Positions 9,343 to 19,826 of a stretch of 64,000 nt of DNA are shown here, piece after piece. The number at the start of each line of letters is the position of its first letter. Position 1 is the first letter of the stretch. The notes under the pieces are model-generated. The model saw only the letters and a program-made list of their open reading frames with translations. It did no database searches and had not been told where the DNA came from. The DNA comes from Pseudomonas paracarnis (lineage in GTDB: Bacteria; Pseudomonadota; Gammaproteobacteria; Pseudomonadales; Pseudomonadaceae): contig NZ_CAJFCN010000005.1 in assembly GCF_904063055.1 (NCBI RefSeq), forward strand, positions 248,001 through 312,000. Direction: 5' to 3'. The position numbers and the translations under genes are program-made.

Positions 9343-9415
9343 ATCGCAGGCAAGCCAGCTCCCACATTTGGCTGCATTCGTAAATTCAAAGTGTGGGAGC
9401 TGGCTTGCCTGCGAT
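9343..9415. repeat. REPIN-type palindrome
   Basis: Inverted arms ATCGCAGGCAAGCCAGCTCC and complement (GGAGCTGGCTTGCCTGCGAT) flank a spacer of about 30 bases. It lies between orn and the TRIC-like gene. This is the commonest repeat type in the window. Confidence 0.9.
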
Positions 9416-9503
9416 ACAGGCGACGCGGTTTATCGCCAAGTGCCCCCTTTTGGTGCCCTCGGCAAATGATTAGACTGCCGGCCTCTCTGTCAGGATCGCC
9501 ATC

Positions 9504-10118
9504 ATGTTGCTGATGCTCTACCTCGTCGCCATCACCGCCGAAGCCATGACTGGCGCCCTGTCTGCGGGGCGGCGTGGCATGGACTGGTTTGGCGTGGTGC
9601 TGATCGCTTGCGTGACAGCCCTGGGCGGCGGTTCGGTGCGCGATGTGTTGCTCGGCCACTACCCGCTGACCTGGGTCAAACACCCGGAGTACCTGGTGTT
9701 GACCTCCGTTGCGGCATTGGTGACGATCTTTATCGCGCCCTTGATGCGCCACCTGCGCTCGCTGTTCCTGGCGCTGGATGCGGTGGGGTTGGTGGCCTTC
9801 ACCCTGATCGGCTGCATGACCGCCCTGGAAATGGGCCACGGTATGTTGGTGGCGTCGGTCAGCGGGGTCATCACCGGGGTATTCGGCGGCATCCTGCGGG
9901 ATATCTTCTGTAACGACATCCCGCTGATCTTCCGTCGCGAGCTGTATGCCAGCGTGTCTTTCCTGGCAGCGTGGTTCTACCTGCTGTGTCTGTACCTGGA
10001 GCTGCCCAGCGAGCAAGCGATTCTGTTGACGCTGTTCAGTGGCTTCCTGTTACGCCTGCTGGCGATCCGGTTTCACTGGGAAATGCCCAAGTTCGTCTAC
10101 AACGACGATGTGCACTAG
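9504..10118 (+). CDS. TRIC/YicG-family inner-membrane channel protein
   Basis: A 204-residue polytopic membrane protein with about six to seven hydrophobic helices and two internally similar halves, each with a Gly-rich kinked motif (ALGGGSVRDVLLG near 37-49 and GVFGGILRDIF near 122-132). This is the hallmark of the UPF0126 (YicG) family, related to trimeric intracellular cation channels. Ion selectivity in this organism is unknown. It is convergent with queG, overlapping its end by 4 bases. Confidence 0.85.
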   Translation: MLLMLYLVAITAEAMTGALSAGRRGMDWFGVVLIACVTALGGGSVRDVLLGHYPLTWVKHPEYLVLTSVAALVTIFIAPLMRHLRSLFLALDAVGLVAFTLIGCMTALEMGHGMLVASVSGVITGVFGGILRDIFCNDIPLIFRRELYASVSFLAAWFYLLCLYLELPSEQAILLTLFSGFLLRLLAIRFHWEMPKFVYNDDVH

Positions 10119-11179
10119 CGCGCAGCGTGTTGCTCCAGCGCCCATTCCACGTGTTCGCGTACCAACTCCGACGGGTAGTCCCGCCGCGCCTTCAAGGCTT
10201 CCAGCACTGGAATGCTGGAGGGCGCATTACCCAGGCCCACCGCCAGGTTGCGTAACCAGCGCTCGTAACCGGCGCGGCGCAGGGGCGAGCCCTCGGTGCT
10301 GCTGAGGAATTTATCCTCGTCCCACATAAACAATTCGGCCAGTTCTGCGTTATTCAGATTGTGCCGTGGCTTGAAATCGCTTTCGGCGGTGGGTCGGGCG
10401 AAACGATTCCACGGGCAAACGATCTGACAGTCATCGCAGCCAAATACCCGGTTACCAATCAGTGGGCGCAGATCTTCGGGGATGGCACTCTTGAGTTCGA
10501 TGGTCAGGTACGAAATGCAGCGTCGCGCGTCCAGCACGTAAGGGCCAACGAAGGCGTTGGTGGGGCAGATGTCCAGGCACGCCGTGCAGCGGCCGCAGTG
10601 TTCTGTGGCGTGGGGTGGGTCTACCGGCAACGGTAAATCGACAAACAGTTCGCTCAGGAAGAAATAACTGCCGGCCTTGCGGTTGAGAACCAGGGTGTTT
10701 TTACCGATCCAGCCCAGGCCCGCTTGCTCGGCAATGGCTTTTTCCAGGACGGGCGCGCTGTCGACAAAGGCGCGAAAGCCGAACGGCCCGATCTGCGCCT
10801 GGATGCGGTCGGCCAGTTGCTGCACGCGCTTGCGGATCAGCTTGTGGTAGTCGCGGCCCAGGGCGTAGCGCGATATATAGGCTTTTTCCGGCTGGGCCAG
10901 TAGTTGCGCCATCTGGGTGTCGCCGGGCAGGTAGTCCATGCGCAGTGACACCACGCGCAAGGTGCCGGGCACCAGCTCGTCGGGGTGGGAGCGTTTGCTG
11001 CCGTGGGCGCCCATGTATTCCATCTCGCCGTGGTAACCCGCGTCGAGCCAGCGTTGCAGGTGCTGTTCATGCTCAGCCAGGTCGAGGCCGCTGATGCCGA
11101 CTTGCTGAAAGCCCAGCTCGCGACCCCAGTCTTTGATCGATTGGGCGAGGGCGGGCAGATCGGAGGTAATAGCAGGCAT
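10115..11179 (-). CDS. queG: Epoxyqueuosine reductase
   Basis: Final enzyme of queuosine tRNA modification; reduces epoxyqueuosine in the wobble position using cobalamin and two 4Fe-4S clusters. The 354-residue protein has two ferredoxin-like motifs, CGRCTACLDICP and CDDCQIVCP, and a C-terminal HEAT-like helical region. ATG 11179 (MPAITSDLPALAQ) is chosen from the family. The frame stays open upstream across nnrD, but that is antisense. It is divergent from nnrD. Confidence 0.93.
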   Translation of the reverse strand: MPAITSDLPALAQSIKDWGRELGFQQVGISGLDLAEHEQHLQRWLDAGYHGEMEYMGAHGSKRSHPDELVPGTLRVVSLRMDYLPGDTQMAQLLAQPEKAYISRYALGRDYHKLIRKRVQQLADRIQAQIGPFGFRAFVDSAPVLEKAIAEQAGLGWIGKNTLVLNRKAGSYFFLSELFVDLPLPVDPPHATEHCGRCTACLDICPTNAFVGPYVLDARRCISYLTIELKSAIPEDLRPLIGNRVFGCDDCQIVCPWNRFARPTAESDFKPRHNLNNAELAELFMWDEDKFLSSTEGSPLRRAGYERWLRNLAVGLGNAPSSIPVLEALKARRDYPSELVREHVEWALEQHAAR

Positions 11180-11242
11180 GAGACACGGGAAACCACAGGT
11201 TAGATGCGTATAATTCTGCCAGACATCGGAGCTTGAAGACGC

Positions 11243-12103
11243 ATGCCTCAGACAAAACACCCAATTACCGACGTTCAGTTGTTGTTGCCCGGCCATTTGC
11301 CGCAACTGGCTGCGCGCTCCCGGGACGCCCATAAGGGCCAATTCGGCCACCTGCTGGTCATCGGTGGTGACCGTGGCGTTGGCGGCGCGGCGTTGCTGAG
11401 CAGCGAAAGCGCCTTGCGCAGCGGCGCCGGCATGGTCTCGCTGGCGACGCGGCCGGAACACGTGCCGGCCGCTCTGGCTCGGCTGCCGGAGGTCATGGCC
11501 GTCGGCGTGAGCTCGGCCAACCAGTTGATGGGCCTGCTGGAAAAAATCTCGGTGATCGTCATTGGCCCAGGCCTCGGCGATGCCGCCTGGGGCAAGAGCT
11601 TGTTGTCGGTCGCGGCCAATGCCAGCCTGGCGCAGGTGTGGGATGCCGATGCGCTCAATCAACTGGCCACTGGCAGCGTCGAGCTGCCGGCCAACTGTGT
11701 GATTACCCCTCATCCGGGCGAAGCTGCGCGTTTGTTGGGGCTCTCGACAGCCGAGGTTCAGGCTGATCGCCTTAAGGTGGCGCGCGCGTTGAGCCAAAGA
11801 TTCAATGCCGTGACTATCCTCAAGGGTGCTGGCAGTTTGATTGCCAGCCCGGATGGGCGTGTGTCGCGGTGTGATCAAGGCCACCCGGCGATGGCAACAG
11901 CTGGGCTCGGTGATGTTTTGGCCGGTCTGGTCGGGGCGCTATTGGCTCAGGGTATGCCCGCGTACGAAGCGAGCTGCCTGGCCGTGTGGTTGCACGCGAC
12001 CGCCGGAGACCGCCAGGGCAGTTTTGGTCGCGGCTTGGCAGCCAGCGACCTGATGCCCGCCATTCGTCAATTGCTGGAGGAGCAGTCGCCGTGCCTGAAG
12101 TAA
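11243..12103 (+). CDS. nnrD: ADP-dependent NAD(P)H-hydrate dehydratase
   Basis: Repairs hydrated NAD(P)H. The 286-residue protein carries the ribokinase-like dehydratase domain with VIGGDRGVGGA, VIGPGLG, ITPHPGEAARLL and HPAMATAGLGDVLAG motifs. The N-terminal epimerase domain (NnrE/YjeF_N) found in two-domain relatives is absent here. It heads the tsaE-amiB-mutL-miaA-hfq-hflXKC operon and overlaps tsaE by 13 bases. Confidence 0.92.
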   Translation: MPQTKHPITDVQLLLPGHLPQLAARSRDAHKGQFGHLLVIGGDRGVGGAALLSSESALRSGAGMVSLATRPEHVPAALARLPEVMAVGVSSANQLMGLLEKISVIVIGPGLGDAAWGKSLLSVAANASLAQVWDADALNQLATGSVELPANCVITPHPGEAARLLGLSTAEVQADRLKVARALSQRFNAVTILKGAGSLIASPDGRVSRCDQGHPAMATAGLGDVLAGLVGALLAQGMPAYEASCLAVWLHATAGDRQGSFGRGLAASDLMPAIRQLLEEQSPCLK

Positions 12104-12561
12104 TTCTTTTCCTGGCAGATGAAGAGGCCATGGTCGCGTTGGGTCAGCGTATTTCGCAGGTCACGCAAGGGGCCGGGTTGATCTTTCTCGAGGGCGATCT
12201 GGGCGCAGGCAAAACCACATTGTCCCGGGGGATTATTCGCGGCCTTGGCCATACCGGCGCGGTAAAAAGCCCGACCTTCACGTTGGTCGAGCCTTACGAG
12301 ATCGGCGACGTGCGTGCTTTCCACTTCGACCTCTATCGCCTGGTCGATCCGGAAGAGTTGGAGTTCATGGGCATCCGTGATTACTTCGACGATGATGCGC
12401 TGTGCCTGATCGAGTGGCCAAATAAAGGCACAGGCTTTTTGCCAAAGCCGGACCTGACCATTACCATTACGCCGCATGAGCACGGACGTCAGCTGAAGTT
12501 GTTGCCCCAGAGCCCACGCGCTGAGTCGTGGTGTGCTGCTCTGGCATTGGAATTCAAATAA
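12091..12561 (+). CDS. tsaE: tRNA t6A biosynthesis ATPase TsaE
   Basis: ATPase of the TsaBDE complex that makes N6-threonylcarbamoyladenosine at A37 of ANN-decoding tRNAs. 156 residues with Walker A GDLGAGKTTL and the conserved KSPTFTLVEPY segment. The start is GTG 12091, inside the end of nnrD, because GGAGGAG lies 7 bases upstream and the protein then begins PEVILFLADEE as in homologues. Confidence 0.93.
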   Translation: MPEVILFLADEEAMVALGQRISQVTQGAGLIFLEGDLGAGKTTLSRGIIRGLGHTGAVKSPTFTLVEPYEIGDVRAFHFDLYRLVDPEELEFMGIRDYFDDDALCLIEWPNKGTGFLPKPDLTITITPHEHGRQLKLLPQSPRAESWCAALALEFK

Positions 12562-12576
12562 TTGGTGGGGTTAGGT

Positions 12577-13998
12577 ATGCGCTTTCGCGCGTTGGTTGCT
12601 GTCGTGGGGGTGTTGCTTGCGGCAATGACTGTCAATGCTCTGGCTGCTTCACAGGTGAAAAGTGTTCGCCTGTGGCGAGCGCCGGATAACACGCGACTGG
12701 TGTTCGACCTGTCTGGCCCGGTCCAGCACAGCGTCTTTACCTTGACGGCGCCTGATCGCCTGGTGATCGATATCAACGGTGCCAGCCTGGCCGCGCCGCT
12801 GAAAGTCTCCACCGCCAACACGCCCATTACCGCCATGCGCTCGGCCCAGCGTACGCCGACCGACCTGCGTGTGGTCATCGACCTGAAAAAGGCCGTGACC
12901 CCCAAAAGCTTCTCCCTGGCCCCCAACGCCCAGTACGGCAACCGCCTGGTGGTCGACCTGTTCGACAACCCCGCCGACGCCGCACCGCCGCCTGCGCCAA
13001 CGCCGAGCGTGGCGACGGTGCCTGCGGTGCCGGTCAACCCTTCGCAACCCCAGGTCAAGCTGCCACCACCGCCGCCTGCCCCTGCAGGCAAGCGCGACAT
13101 TATCGTGGTGATCGACGCCGGCCATGGTGGCGAAGACCCTGGGGCTTCCGGCTCCCGCGGCCAGCATGAGAAAGACGTGGTGCTCGCCATCGCCCGTGAA
13201 CTGCAGCGCCAGGTCAATGGCATGAAAGGCTACCGCGCCGAGCTTACCCGTACCGGTGACTACTTCATTCCGTTGCGTGGCCGTACCGAAATTGCCCGTA
13301 AGAAGGGCGCTGACCTGTTCGTTTCCATTCACGCCGACGCCGCGCCTTCAACCGCTGCCTTTGGCGCCTCGGTATTTGCCCTGTCGGATCGCGGCGCTAC
13401 CTCCGAGACTGCGCGCTGGCTGGCCGACAGTGAAAACCGTTCCGACTTGATCGGCGGGGCCGGCAACGTCTCCCTTGATGACAAGGACAAGATGCTCGCA
13501 GGCGTACTGCTCGACCTGTCGATGACCGCCTCGCTGACCTCCAGCCTCAACGTGGGCCAGAAAGTCCTGAGCAATATCGGCCGCGTGACCTCGCTGCACA
13601 AGCAGCGCGTAGAACAAGCCGGGTTCATGGTGTTGAAATCGCCGGATATCCCGTCGATCCTGGTGGAAACCGGGTTTATCTCCAACGCCAACGAAGCGTC
13701 GAAACTGGCCAGCGCCAGCCACCAGCAAGCGCTGGCGCGCTCCATCAGCGCCGGTGTGCGCCAGTTCTTCCAGCAGAACCCGCCGCCGGGCACCTATATC
13801 GCCTGGCTGCGCGACTCCGGCAAAATCGCCCAGGGCCCGCGTGACCATCGTGTGCAGCCCGGTGATACCGTTGCCATGCTGGCCGTGCGTTTCCAGGTCA
13901 CGCCTGCAGCCTTGCGCAGCGCCAATAACCTGAAAACCGATGAGTTGAAGATCGGCCAGGTGTTGACCATCCCCGGTACTTCATTGGCGGCGCAGTGA
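12577..13998 (+). CDS. amiB: N-acetylmuramoyl-L-alanine amidase AmiB
   Basis: Periplasmic amidase that splits septal peptidoglycan during daughter-cell separation. 473 residues: a signal peptide (about 1-24, ending NALAA), an AMIN localisation domain (about 25-130), a Pro-rich linker (about 138-170), an Amidase_3 zinc domain starting at [13 protein letters not shown] (about 176), and a C-terminal LysM repeat (about 424-470, [13 protein letters not shown]). ATG 12577 is preferred over the upstream TTG at 12562. Its stop overlaps mutL by one base. Confidence 0.94.
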   Translation: MRFRALVAVVGVLLAAMTVNALAASQVKSVRLWRAPDNTRLVFDLSGPVQHSVFTLTAPDRLVIDINGASLAAPLKVSTANTPITAMRSAQRTPTDLRVVIDLKKAVTPKSFSLAPNAQYGNRLVVDLFDNPADAAPPPAPTPSVATVPAVPVNPSQPQVKLPPPPPAPAGKRDIIVVIDAGHGGEDPGASGSRGQHEKDVVLAIARELQRQVNGMKGYRAELTRTGDYFIPLRGRTEIARKKGADLFVSIHADAAPSTAAFGASVFALSDRGATSETARWLADSENRSDLIGGAGNVSLDDKDKMLAGVLLDLSMTASLTSSLNVGQKVLSNIGRVTSLHKQRVEQAGFMVLKSPDIPSILVETGFISNANEASKLASASHQQALARSISAGVRQFFQQNPPPGTYIAWLRDSGKIAQGPRDHRVQPGDTVAMLAVRFQVTPAALRSANNLKTDELKIGQVLTIPGTSLAAQ

Positions 13999-15914
13999 TG
14001 AGCGAATCCACCTTGAACAGCGGCTCACGCATTGAATTGCTCAGCCCGCGCCTTGCCAACCAGATCGCCGCGGGTGAGGTGGTTGAGCGCCCGGCGTCGG
14101 TGATCAAGGAGTTGCTGGAAAACAGCATCGACTCGGGTGCCAAACGCATTGATGTCGATGTGGAGCAGGGCGGCGTCAAGCTGCTGCGGGTACGTGACGA
14201 TGGCAGCGGCATCTCTTCGGATGACCTGCCCCTGGCCCTGGCCCGCCACGCCACCAGCAAGATCCGCGACTTGGAGGACCTGGAGCGGGTCATGAGCCTG
14301 GGCTTTCGTGGTGAGGCCCTCGCCTCCATCAGCTCCGTGGCCCGCCTGACCCTGACCTCCCGCACCCGCAGCGCCGAGCAAGCCTGGCAGGTGGAAACCG
14401 AAGGCCGCGACATGGCGCCTCGGGTCCAGCCGGCGGCGCACCCGGTGGGTACCTCAGTGGAAGTGCGCGACCTGTTTTTCAATACCCCGGCGCGGCGCAA
14501 ATTCCTCAAAACCGAGAAAACCGAATTCGATCACCTGCAAGAAGTCATCAAGCGCCTGGCCCTGGCCCGTTTCGACGTGGCCTTTCACCTGCGCCACAAT
14601 GGCAAGACCATCCTCAGCCTGCACGAAGCCAACGACGACGCCGCCCGTGCTCGGCGGGTGGCAGCGGTGTGTGGCGGCGGGTTCCTTGAACAGGCGCTGC
14701 CGATTGAGATCGAGCGCAATGGCTTGAGGTTGTGGGGCTGGGTCGGGTTGCCGACGTTCTCCCGCAGCCAGGCCGATTTGCAGTATTTCTTTGTGAACGG
14801 CCGGGCGGTCCGCGACAAACTGGTGGCCCATGCGGTGCGCCAGGCTTATCGCGATGTGCTGTTCAACGGGCGACACCCGACTTTTGTGCTGTTCTTTGAG
14901 GTTGACCCTTCGGTGGTCGACGTCAACGTGCACCCGACCAAACACGAGGTGCGCTTCCGTGACGGGCGCATGGTGCATGACTTCCTCTACGGCACGCTGC
15001 ACCGCGCCTTGGGTGACGTGCGCCCGGATGATCAGTTGTCGGCGCCGATTGTCACGGCCGTGGTACGCCCGAGCGGTCCGGAAGCCGGCGAGTTCGGCCC
15101 CCAGGGTGAGATGAGCCTGGCGGCCAACCTGCTGCAATCGCCGCAGGCGCAGCCAGCCTACACGGCGCCGAATTCGGGTGCCGGTGCGGGTTATCAGTAC
15201 CAATACACACCGCGCCCGCAATCGACGGCGCCGGTGGCCGAAGCCCAGGCGGCGTACCGTGAGTTTTTCGCGCCGTTGCCGGGTGCCGAGCCGGGTGCTG
15301 CTGTGGCGTTGCCCGAAGGCGGCGGTGATATTCCGCCGCTGGGCTATGCCCTGGCGCAGCTCAAAGGCATTTATATCCTCGCCGAAAACGCCCATGGCCT
15401 GGTGCTGGTGGACATGCACGCTGCCCATGAACGGATCATGTACGAGCGCCTGAAGATCGCCATGGCCAGCGAAGGCCTCAGCGGCCAGCCGCTGCTGGTG
15501 CCCGAATCCCTGGCGGTGAGCCAGCGTGAAGCCGACTGCGCAGAAGAACATCACAGTGTGTTCCAGAAGCTGGGCTTCGAACTGCAACGCCTGGGCCCGG
15601 AAACCCTGGCGATCCGCCAGATTCCCGCGCTGCTCAAGCAGGCCGAGGCCAACCGCCTGGTGGCCGACGTGCTGGCAGACCTGATGGAGTACGGCACCAG
15701 TGATCGTATCCAGGCGCATATCAACGAATTGCTCGGCACCATGGCCTGCCACGGCGCCATCCGCGCCAACCGCCGCCTGGCCCTGCCGGAAATGAACGGC
15801 CTGCTGCGCGACATGGAAAACACCGAGCGCAGCGGCCAATGCAACCATGGCCGACCGACCTGGACCCAGATGGGCCTGGATGATCTGGACAAACTATTTT
15901 TGCGCGGCCGCTGA
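13998..15914 (+). CDS. mutL: DNA mismatch repair protein MutL
   Basis: Couples MutS mismatch recognition to downstream repair factors. 638 residues with an N-terminal GHKL ATPase ([35 protein letters not shown]) and a C-terminal dimerisation domain ending [11 protein letters not shown], joined by a Pro/Gln-rich linker. TGATG overlaps couple it to both amiB and miaA. Confidence 0.96.
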   Translation: MSESTLNSGSRIELLSPRLANQIAAGEVVERPASVIKELLENSIDSGAKRIDVDVEQGGVKLLRVRDDGSGISSDDLPLALARHATSKIRDLEDLERVMSLGFRGEALASISSVARLTLTSRTRSAEQAWQVETEGRDMAPRVQPAAHPVGTSVEVRDLFFNTPARRKFLKTEKTEFDHLQEVIKRLALARFDVAFHLRHNGKTILSLHEANDDAARARRVAAVCGGGFLEQALPIEIERNGLRLWGWVGLPTFSRSQADLQYFFVNGRAVRDKLVAHAVRQAYRDVLFNGRHPTFVLFFEVDPSVVDVNVHPTKHEVRFRDGRMVHDFLYGTLHRALGDVRPDDQLSAPIVTAVVRPSGPEAGEFGPQGEMSLAANLLQSPQAQPAYTAPNSGAGAGYQYQYTPRPQSTAPVAEAQAAYREFFAPLPGAEPGAAVALPEGGGDIPPLGYALAQLKGIYILAENAHGLVLVDMHAAHERIMYERLKIAMASEGLSGQPLLVPESLAVSQREADCAEEHHSVFQKLGFELQRLGPETLAIRQIPALLKQAEANRLVADVLADLMEYGTSDRIQAHINELLGTMACHGAIRANRRLALPEMNGLLRDMENTERSGQCNHGRPTWTQMGLDDLDKLFLRGR

Positions 15915-16885
15915 TGAGTGCCTTGCCTCCCGCCATTTTCCTGATGGGCCCCACGGCCGCCGGCAAGACCGACCTGGCCATCGAGCTGACCAAGGTGCTG
16001 CCCTGCGAATTGATCAGCGTCGACTCTGCCCTGGTTTACCGGGACATGGATATCGGTACGGCCAAGCCGTCGAAGGCGCTGTTGGCCCAGTATCCGCACA
16101 AGTTGATCGACATCATCGATCCGGCGCAGAGCTATTCGGCGGCGGATTTTCGCACCGACGCCCTGGCGGCCATGGCCGAGATTACCGCGCGCGGCAATAT
16201 CCCGCTGCTGGTGGGCGGCACCATGCTCTACTACAAGGCGTTGCAGGAAGGCCTGGCCGATATGCCGCCTGCCGATGCCCAGGTGCGCGCCGAACTTGAA
16301 GAAGAGGCTGCGCGCCTTGGCTGGCAGGCCCTTCATGATCAGTTGGCGGCGGTAGATCCGGTGTCTGCGGCACGTATTCACCCCAATGACCCCCAGCGGC
16401 TCACACGCGCCCTGGAAGTCTGGCGCGTCAGTGGCCAGACCATGACTGAACATCGGCTGAAACAAAGTGCGCAAAGTACTGATGCAGGCGCATCTGGACA
16501 GTCACAATTGCCCTATACTGTGGCGAATCTGGCCATCGCTCCGGCAGATCGCCAGGTGCTGCATGAACGAATTGCACAAAGATTCACAATTATGTTGGAA
16601 CAGGGGTTTGTGGACGAGGTCGTAGCACTGCGTTCAAGAGGTGACCTGCATGCAGGGCTGCCTTCGATACGTGCTGTAGGCTACCGCCAAGTCTGGGATC
16701 ATCTGGATGGCAAGCTGACGTCAGCCGAAATGCAGGAGCGCGGCATCATCGCCACGCGCCAGTTGGCGAAGCGCCAGTTCACCTGGCTGCGCAGCTGGAG
16801 CGATTTGCACTGGTTGGACAGCCTGGACAGCGACAATCTGTCACGCGCCTTGAAATACTTGGGAACGGTCTCCATATTGAGCTGA
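15914..16885 (+). CDS. miaA: tRNA dimethylallyltransferase
   Basis: Adds the isopentenyl group to A37 of tRNAs reading UNN codons. 323 residues with the P-loop [12 protein letters not shown] at the N-terminus and the RAVGYRQVW and [14 protein letters not shown] motifs of the family. It overlaps the mutL stop. Base composition drops in the last third (about 16450-16700), which may hold signals for hfq; in E. coli hfq has promoters inside miaA. Confidence 0.96.
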   Translation: MSALPPAIFLMGPTAAGKTDLAIELTKVLPCELISVDSALVYRDMDIGTAKPSKALLAQYPHKLIDIIDPAQSYSAADFRTDALAAMAEITARGNIPLLVGGTMLYYKALQEGLADMPPADAQVRAELEEEAARLGWQALHDQLAAVDPVSAARIHPNDPQRLTRALEVWRVSGQTMTEHRLKQSAQSTDAGASGQSQLPYTVANLAIAPADRQVLHERIAQRFTIMLEQGFVDEVVALRSRGDLHAGLPSIRAVGYRQVWDHLDGKLTSAEMQERGIIATRQLAKRQFTWLRSWSDLHWLDSLDSDNLSRALKYLGTVSILS

Positions 16886-16979
16886 GTCCTTGCAATTGCC
16901 GTCTATCCTTGGGGGTGTGACGGCCATAAGCTATCTATTTTCCGATTTTTTATTATTGATCCTTAAAGGAGTGCGGCAC

Positions 16980-17240
16980 ATGTCAAAAGGGCATTCGCTA
17001 CAAGACCCTTACTTGAATACTTTACGTAAAGAGAAAGTTGGGGTTTCCATCTATCTGGTCAACGGCATCAAGCTGCAAGGTACGATCGAGTCGTTCGACC
17101 AATTCGTTATCCTGCTGAAAAACACCGTCAGCCAGATGGTTTACAAGCACGCTATCTCGACAGTCGTTCCAGTTCGTCCAATCCGTCTGCCTAGCGCAGC
17201 CGGTGATGAACAGGGTGACGCTGAGCCAGGTAACGCCTGA
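16980..17240 (+). CDS. hfq: RNA chaperone Hfq
   Basis: Hexameric Sm-like RNA chaperone mediating sRNA-mRNA pairing and, with Crc, catabolite repression in pseudomonads. 86 residues: Sm1 region ([20 protein letters not shown]) and Sm2 motif YKHAIST, with a short acidic tail. A strong AAAGGAG ribosome-binding site precedes ATG 16980. It is followed by hflX after 12 bases. Confidence 0.98.
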   Translation: MSKGHSLQDPYLNTLRKEKVGVSIYLVNGIKLQGTIESFDQFVILLKNTVSQMVYKHAISTVVPVRPIRLPSAAGDEQGDAEPGNA

Positions 17241-17252
17241 TAGGAGTCTCCT

Positions 17253-18554
17253 TTGTTCTTTGAGCGCCACGGTGGTGGTGAGCGAGTAATCCTCGTTCAC
17301 TTGGATGGACAGGACCCTGAGGCGCGCGAAGATCCGCAGGAGTTTCAGGAGTTGGCAAATTCGGCCGGCGCCGAGACCGTTGCGTTTTTTAACGTACCGC
17401 GTCATCGGCCAACCGCCAAATACCTGATTGGCAGCGGCAAGGTCGAGGAACTGCGCGACCTGGTTCATGCCGAAGAAGCCGATCTGGTGATCTTCAATCA
17501 CACCCTCACGCCCAGTCAGGAACGTAACCTCGAACGTGTTTTCGAGTGTCGCGTGATCGACCGTACCGGCCTGATTCTCGACATTTTCGCCCAGCGCGCC
17601 CGTACCCATGAAGGCAAGCTCCAGGTCGAACTGGCCCAGCTTGATCACATGAGCACCCGCCTGGTTCGCGGCTGGACTCACCTTGAGCGTCAGGGTGGCG
17701 GTATCGGCATGCGTGGCCCGGGTGAAACCCAGTTGGAAACCGACCGGCGTCTGCTGCGGGTTCGCCTGCGCCAGATCAAGGGCCGCCTGGAAAAAGTGCG
17801 CAGCCAGCGCGAGCAGTCGCGACGTGGCCGTTCCCGTGCGGATATCCCTACGGTTTCGTTGGTGGGCTACACCAACGCCGGCAAATCCACGCTGTTCAAT
17901 AACGTGACCAAGTCGGATGTGTACGCGGCCGACCAACTGTTCGCCACCCTCGATCCGACCCTGCGGCGTCTGGACATCGACGACCTGGGGCCGATTGTGC
18001 TGGCCGATACCGTGGGTTTCATTCGTCACCTGCCCCACAAGCTCGTCGAGGCATTTCGGTCTACGCTCGAAGAGTCGAGCAATTCCGACCTGCTGTTGCA
18101 CGTGATCGATGCGGCCGAACCGGATCGCATGTTGCAGATTGAACAGGTCATGGTGGTGCTGGGCGAGATTGGTGCCCAGGACTTGCCGATCCTCGAGGTC
18201 TATAACAAACTCGATTTGCTTGAAGGCGTTGAGCCACAGATCCAGCGCGACGAGAACGGCAAGCCCCAGCGGGTCTGGTTGTCGGCGCGAGATGGCAGTG
18301 GCTTGGAGTTGCTGGAACAAGCCATTGCCGAATTACTCGGCAGCGATTTGTTCGTCGGCACCTTGCGCTTGCCGCAGCGTTTTGCTCGACTGCGTGCACA
18401 GTTTTTCGAGTTGGGCGCGGTACAGAAAGAAGAACACGACGAAGAAGGTGTCAGCTTGCTGGCCGTTCGATTGCCACGCTCGGAACTCAATCGGCTGGTC
18501 AGCCGAGAGGGTGTTGTACCGGCAGAGTTTATCGAACAACACACTTTGCAATAA
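17253..18554 (+). CDS. hflX: Ribosome-associated GTPase HflX
   Basis: Obg-type GTPase that splits stalled or stressed ribosomes. 433 residues: an N-terminal HflX domain with the Gly-rich RQGGGIGMRGPGETQLE segment, then a G domain with GYTNAGKSTLFN, DTVGFI and NKLDLL. TTG 17253 follows TAGGAG, and the protein begins LFFERHGGGERV as in homologues. Confidence 0.94.
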   Translation: MFFERHGGGERVILVHLDGQDPEAREDPQEFQELANSAGAETVAFFNVPRHRPTAKYLIGSGKVEELRDLVHAEEADLVIFNHTLTPSQERNLERVFECRVIDRTGLILDIFAQRARTHEGKLQVELAQLDHMSTRLVRGWTHLERQGGGIGMRGPGETQLETDRRLLRVRLRQIKGRLEKVRSQREQSRRGRSRADIPTVSLVGYTNAGKSTLFNNVTKSDVYAADQLFATLDPTLRRLDIDDLGPIVLADTVGFIRHLPHKLVEAFRSTLEESSNSDLLLHVIDAAEPDRMLQIEQVMVVLGEIGAQDLPILEVYNKLDLLEGVEPQIQRDENGKPQRVWLSARDGSGLELLEQAIAELLGSDLFVGTLRLPQRFARLRAQFFELGAVQKEEHDEEGVSLLAVRLPRSELNRLVSREGVVPAEFIEQHTLQ

Positions 18555-18650
18555 AAGCCTGAGAAAGCGGTTGTGCCGCAGTAGCAGGCATTCTGTAGCA
18601 TTGGTCGGCGCGCCGTGGGTGCGTCTTTGCTTTATCAGATGGAGAGCGCT

Positions 18651-19826
18651 ATGGCTTGGAATGAGCCGGGTGGCAACTCGAATAATCAGGATCCTTGGGG
18701 TGGTAAGCGCCGCAATAACGGCGACCGCAAGGGGCCACCGGATCTCGACGAGGCCTTCCGAAAGCTGCAGGAAAGCCTGAATGGGTTGTTCGGTGGTGGA
18801 AAAAAACGTGGTGGTGACGACGGCGGTCGCACAAGCAAGGGCGGTGGCTATGGCCTGCTGGGCCTGGGTCTTGTCGTGCTCGCGGCCGTATGGCTGTACA
18901 GCGCGGTCTACGTGGTGGACGAGCAGGAGCAAGCCGTGGTGCTGCGCTTCGGCAAGTACTACGAGACTGTCGGGCCAGGCCTGAACATCTATTTCCCGCC
19001 GATCGACAAGAAGTACATGGAGAACGTGACGCGTGAGCGTGCGTACACCAAGCAGGGCCAGATGCTGACCGAAGACGAGAACATCGTCGAAGTGCCGCTG
19101 ACCGTGCAGTACAAGATCAGCAACCTGCAGGACTTCGTGCTGAACGTTGATCAGCCGGAAATCAGCCTGCAACACGCAACCGAAAGTGCCCTGCGCCACG
19201 TGGTGGGTTCCACCGCCATGGACCAGGTGCTGACCGAAGGTCGTGAGTTGATGGCCAGCGAAATCAAGGAGCGTCTGCAACGGTTCCTCGATACCTATCG
19301 CACTGGTATTACCGTCACTCAGGTGAACGTACAGAGCGCAGCGGCACCGCGTGAAGTGCAGGAAGCCTTTGACGACGTGATCCGTGCCCGTGAAGACGAG
19401 CAGCGTTCGCGCAACCAGGCTGAAACCTATGCCAACGGCGTTGTGCCGGAAGCCCGTGGTCAGGCCCAGCGCATCCTTGAAGATGCCAACGGTTACCGCG
19501 ATGAAGTAGTCTCCCGCGCCAAGGGTGAGGCAGATCGTTTCACCAAGCTGGTCGCCGAGTACCGCAAGGCTCCTGAAGTGACCCGCGAGCGTCTGTACCT
19601 GGACACCATGCAGGAAGTCTTCAGCAACACCAGCAAGGTTCTCGTGACCGGCAGCAAAGGTGGGCAGAACAACCTGCTGTACCTGCCGCTGGACAAGATG
19701 ATCGAAGGTGGTCGTAGCGGCGCCAGTGCACCGTCCACCGGTTCGAATGCCGCTGCCAACGAAGCGAGTGCCCGTGCGGCCGCTGACTTGCTGCAACAGC
19801 AAACACGTACCAGGGAGAGCCGTTGA
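18651..19826 (+). CDS. hflK: FtsH protease regulator HflK
   Basis: Inner-membrane SPFH/band-7 protein that assembles with HflC around the FtsH protease. 391 residues: a Gly/Asn-rich cytosolic N-terminus, one membrane helix (GLLGLGLVVLAAVWLYSAVY), and a periplasmic SPFH domain with a coiled-coil C-terminus. ATG 18651 (MAWNEPGGNSN) has GGAGAG upstream. Its stop overlaps the hflC start (TGATG). Confidence 0.95.
   Translation: MAWNEPGGNSNNQDPWGGKRRNNGDRKGPPDLDEAFRKLQESLNGLFGGGKKRGGDDGGRTSKGGGYGLLGLGLVVLAAVWLYSAVYVVDEQEQAVVLRFGKYYETVGPGLNIYFPPIDKKYMENVTRERAYTKQGQMLTEDENIVEVPLTVQYKISNLQDFVLNVDQPEISLQHATESALRHVVGSTAMDQVLTEGRELMASEIKERLQRFLDTYRTGITVTQVNVQSAAAPREVQEAFDDVIRAREDEQRSRNQAETYANGVVPEARGQAQRILEDANGYRDEVVSRAKGEADRFTKLVAEYRKAPEVTRERLYLDTMQEVFSNTSKVLVTGSKGGQNNLLYLPLDKMIEGGRSGASAPSTGSNAAANEASARAAADLLQQQTRTRESR

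Noticed and set aside
10115..11884. A 589-codon frame that would extend QueG by over 200 residues upstream.
   Set aside because: The extension runs antisense through nnrD and has no similarity to QueG; the family N-terminus begins at 11179.
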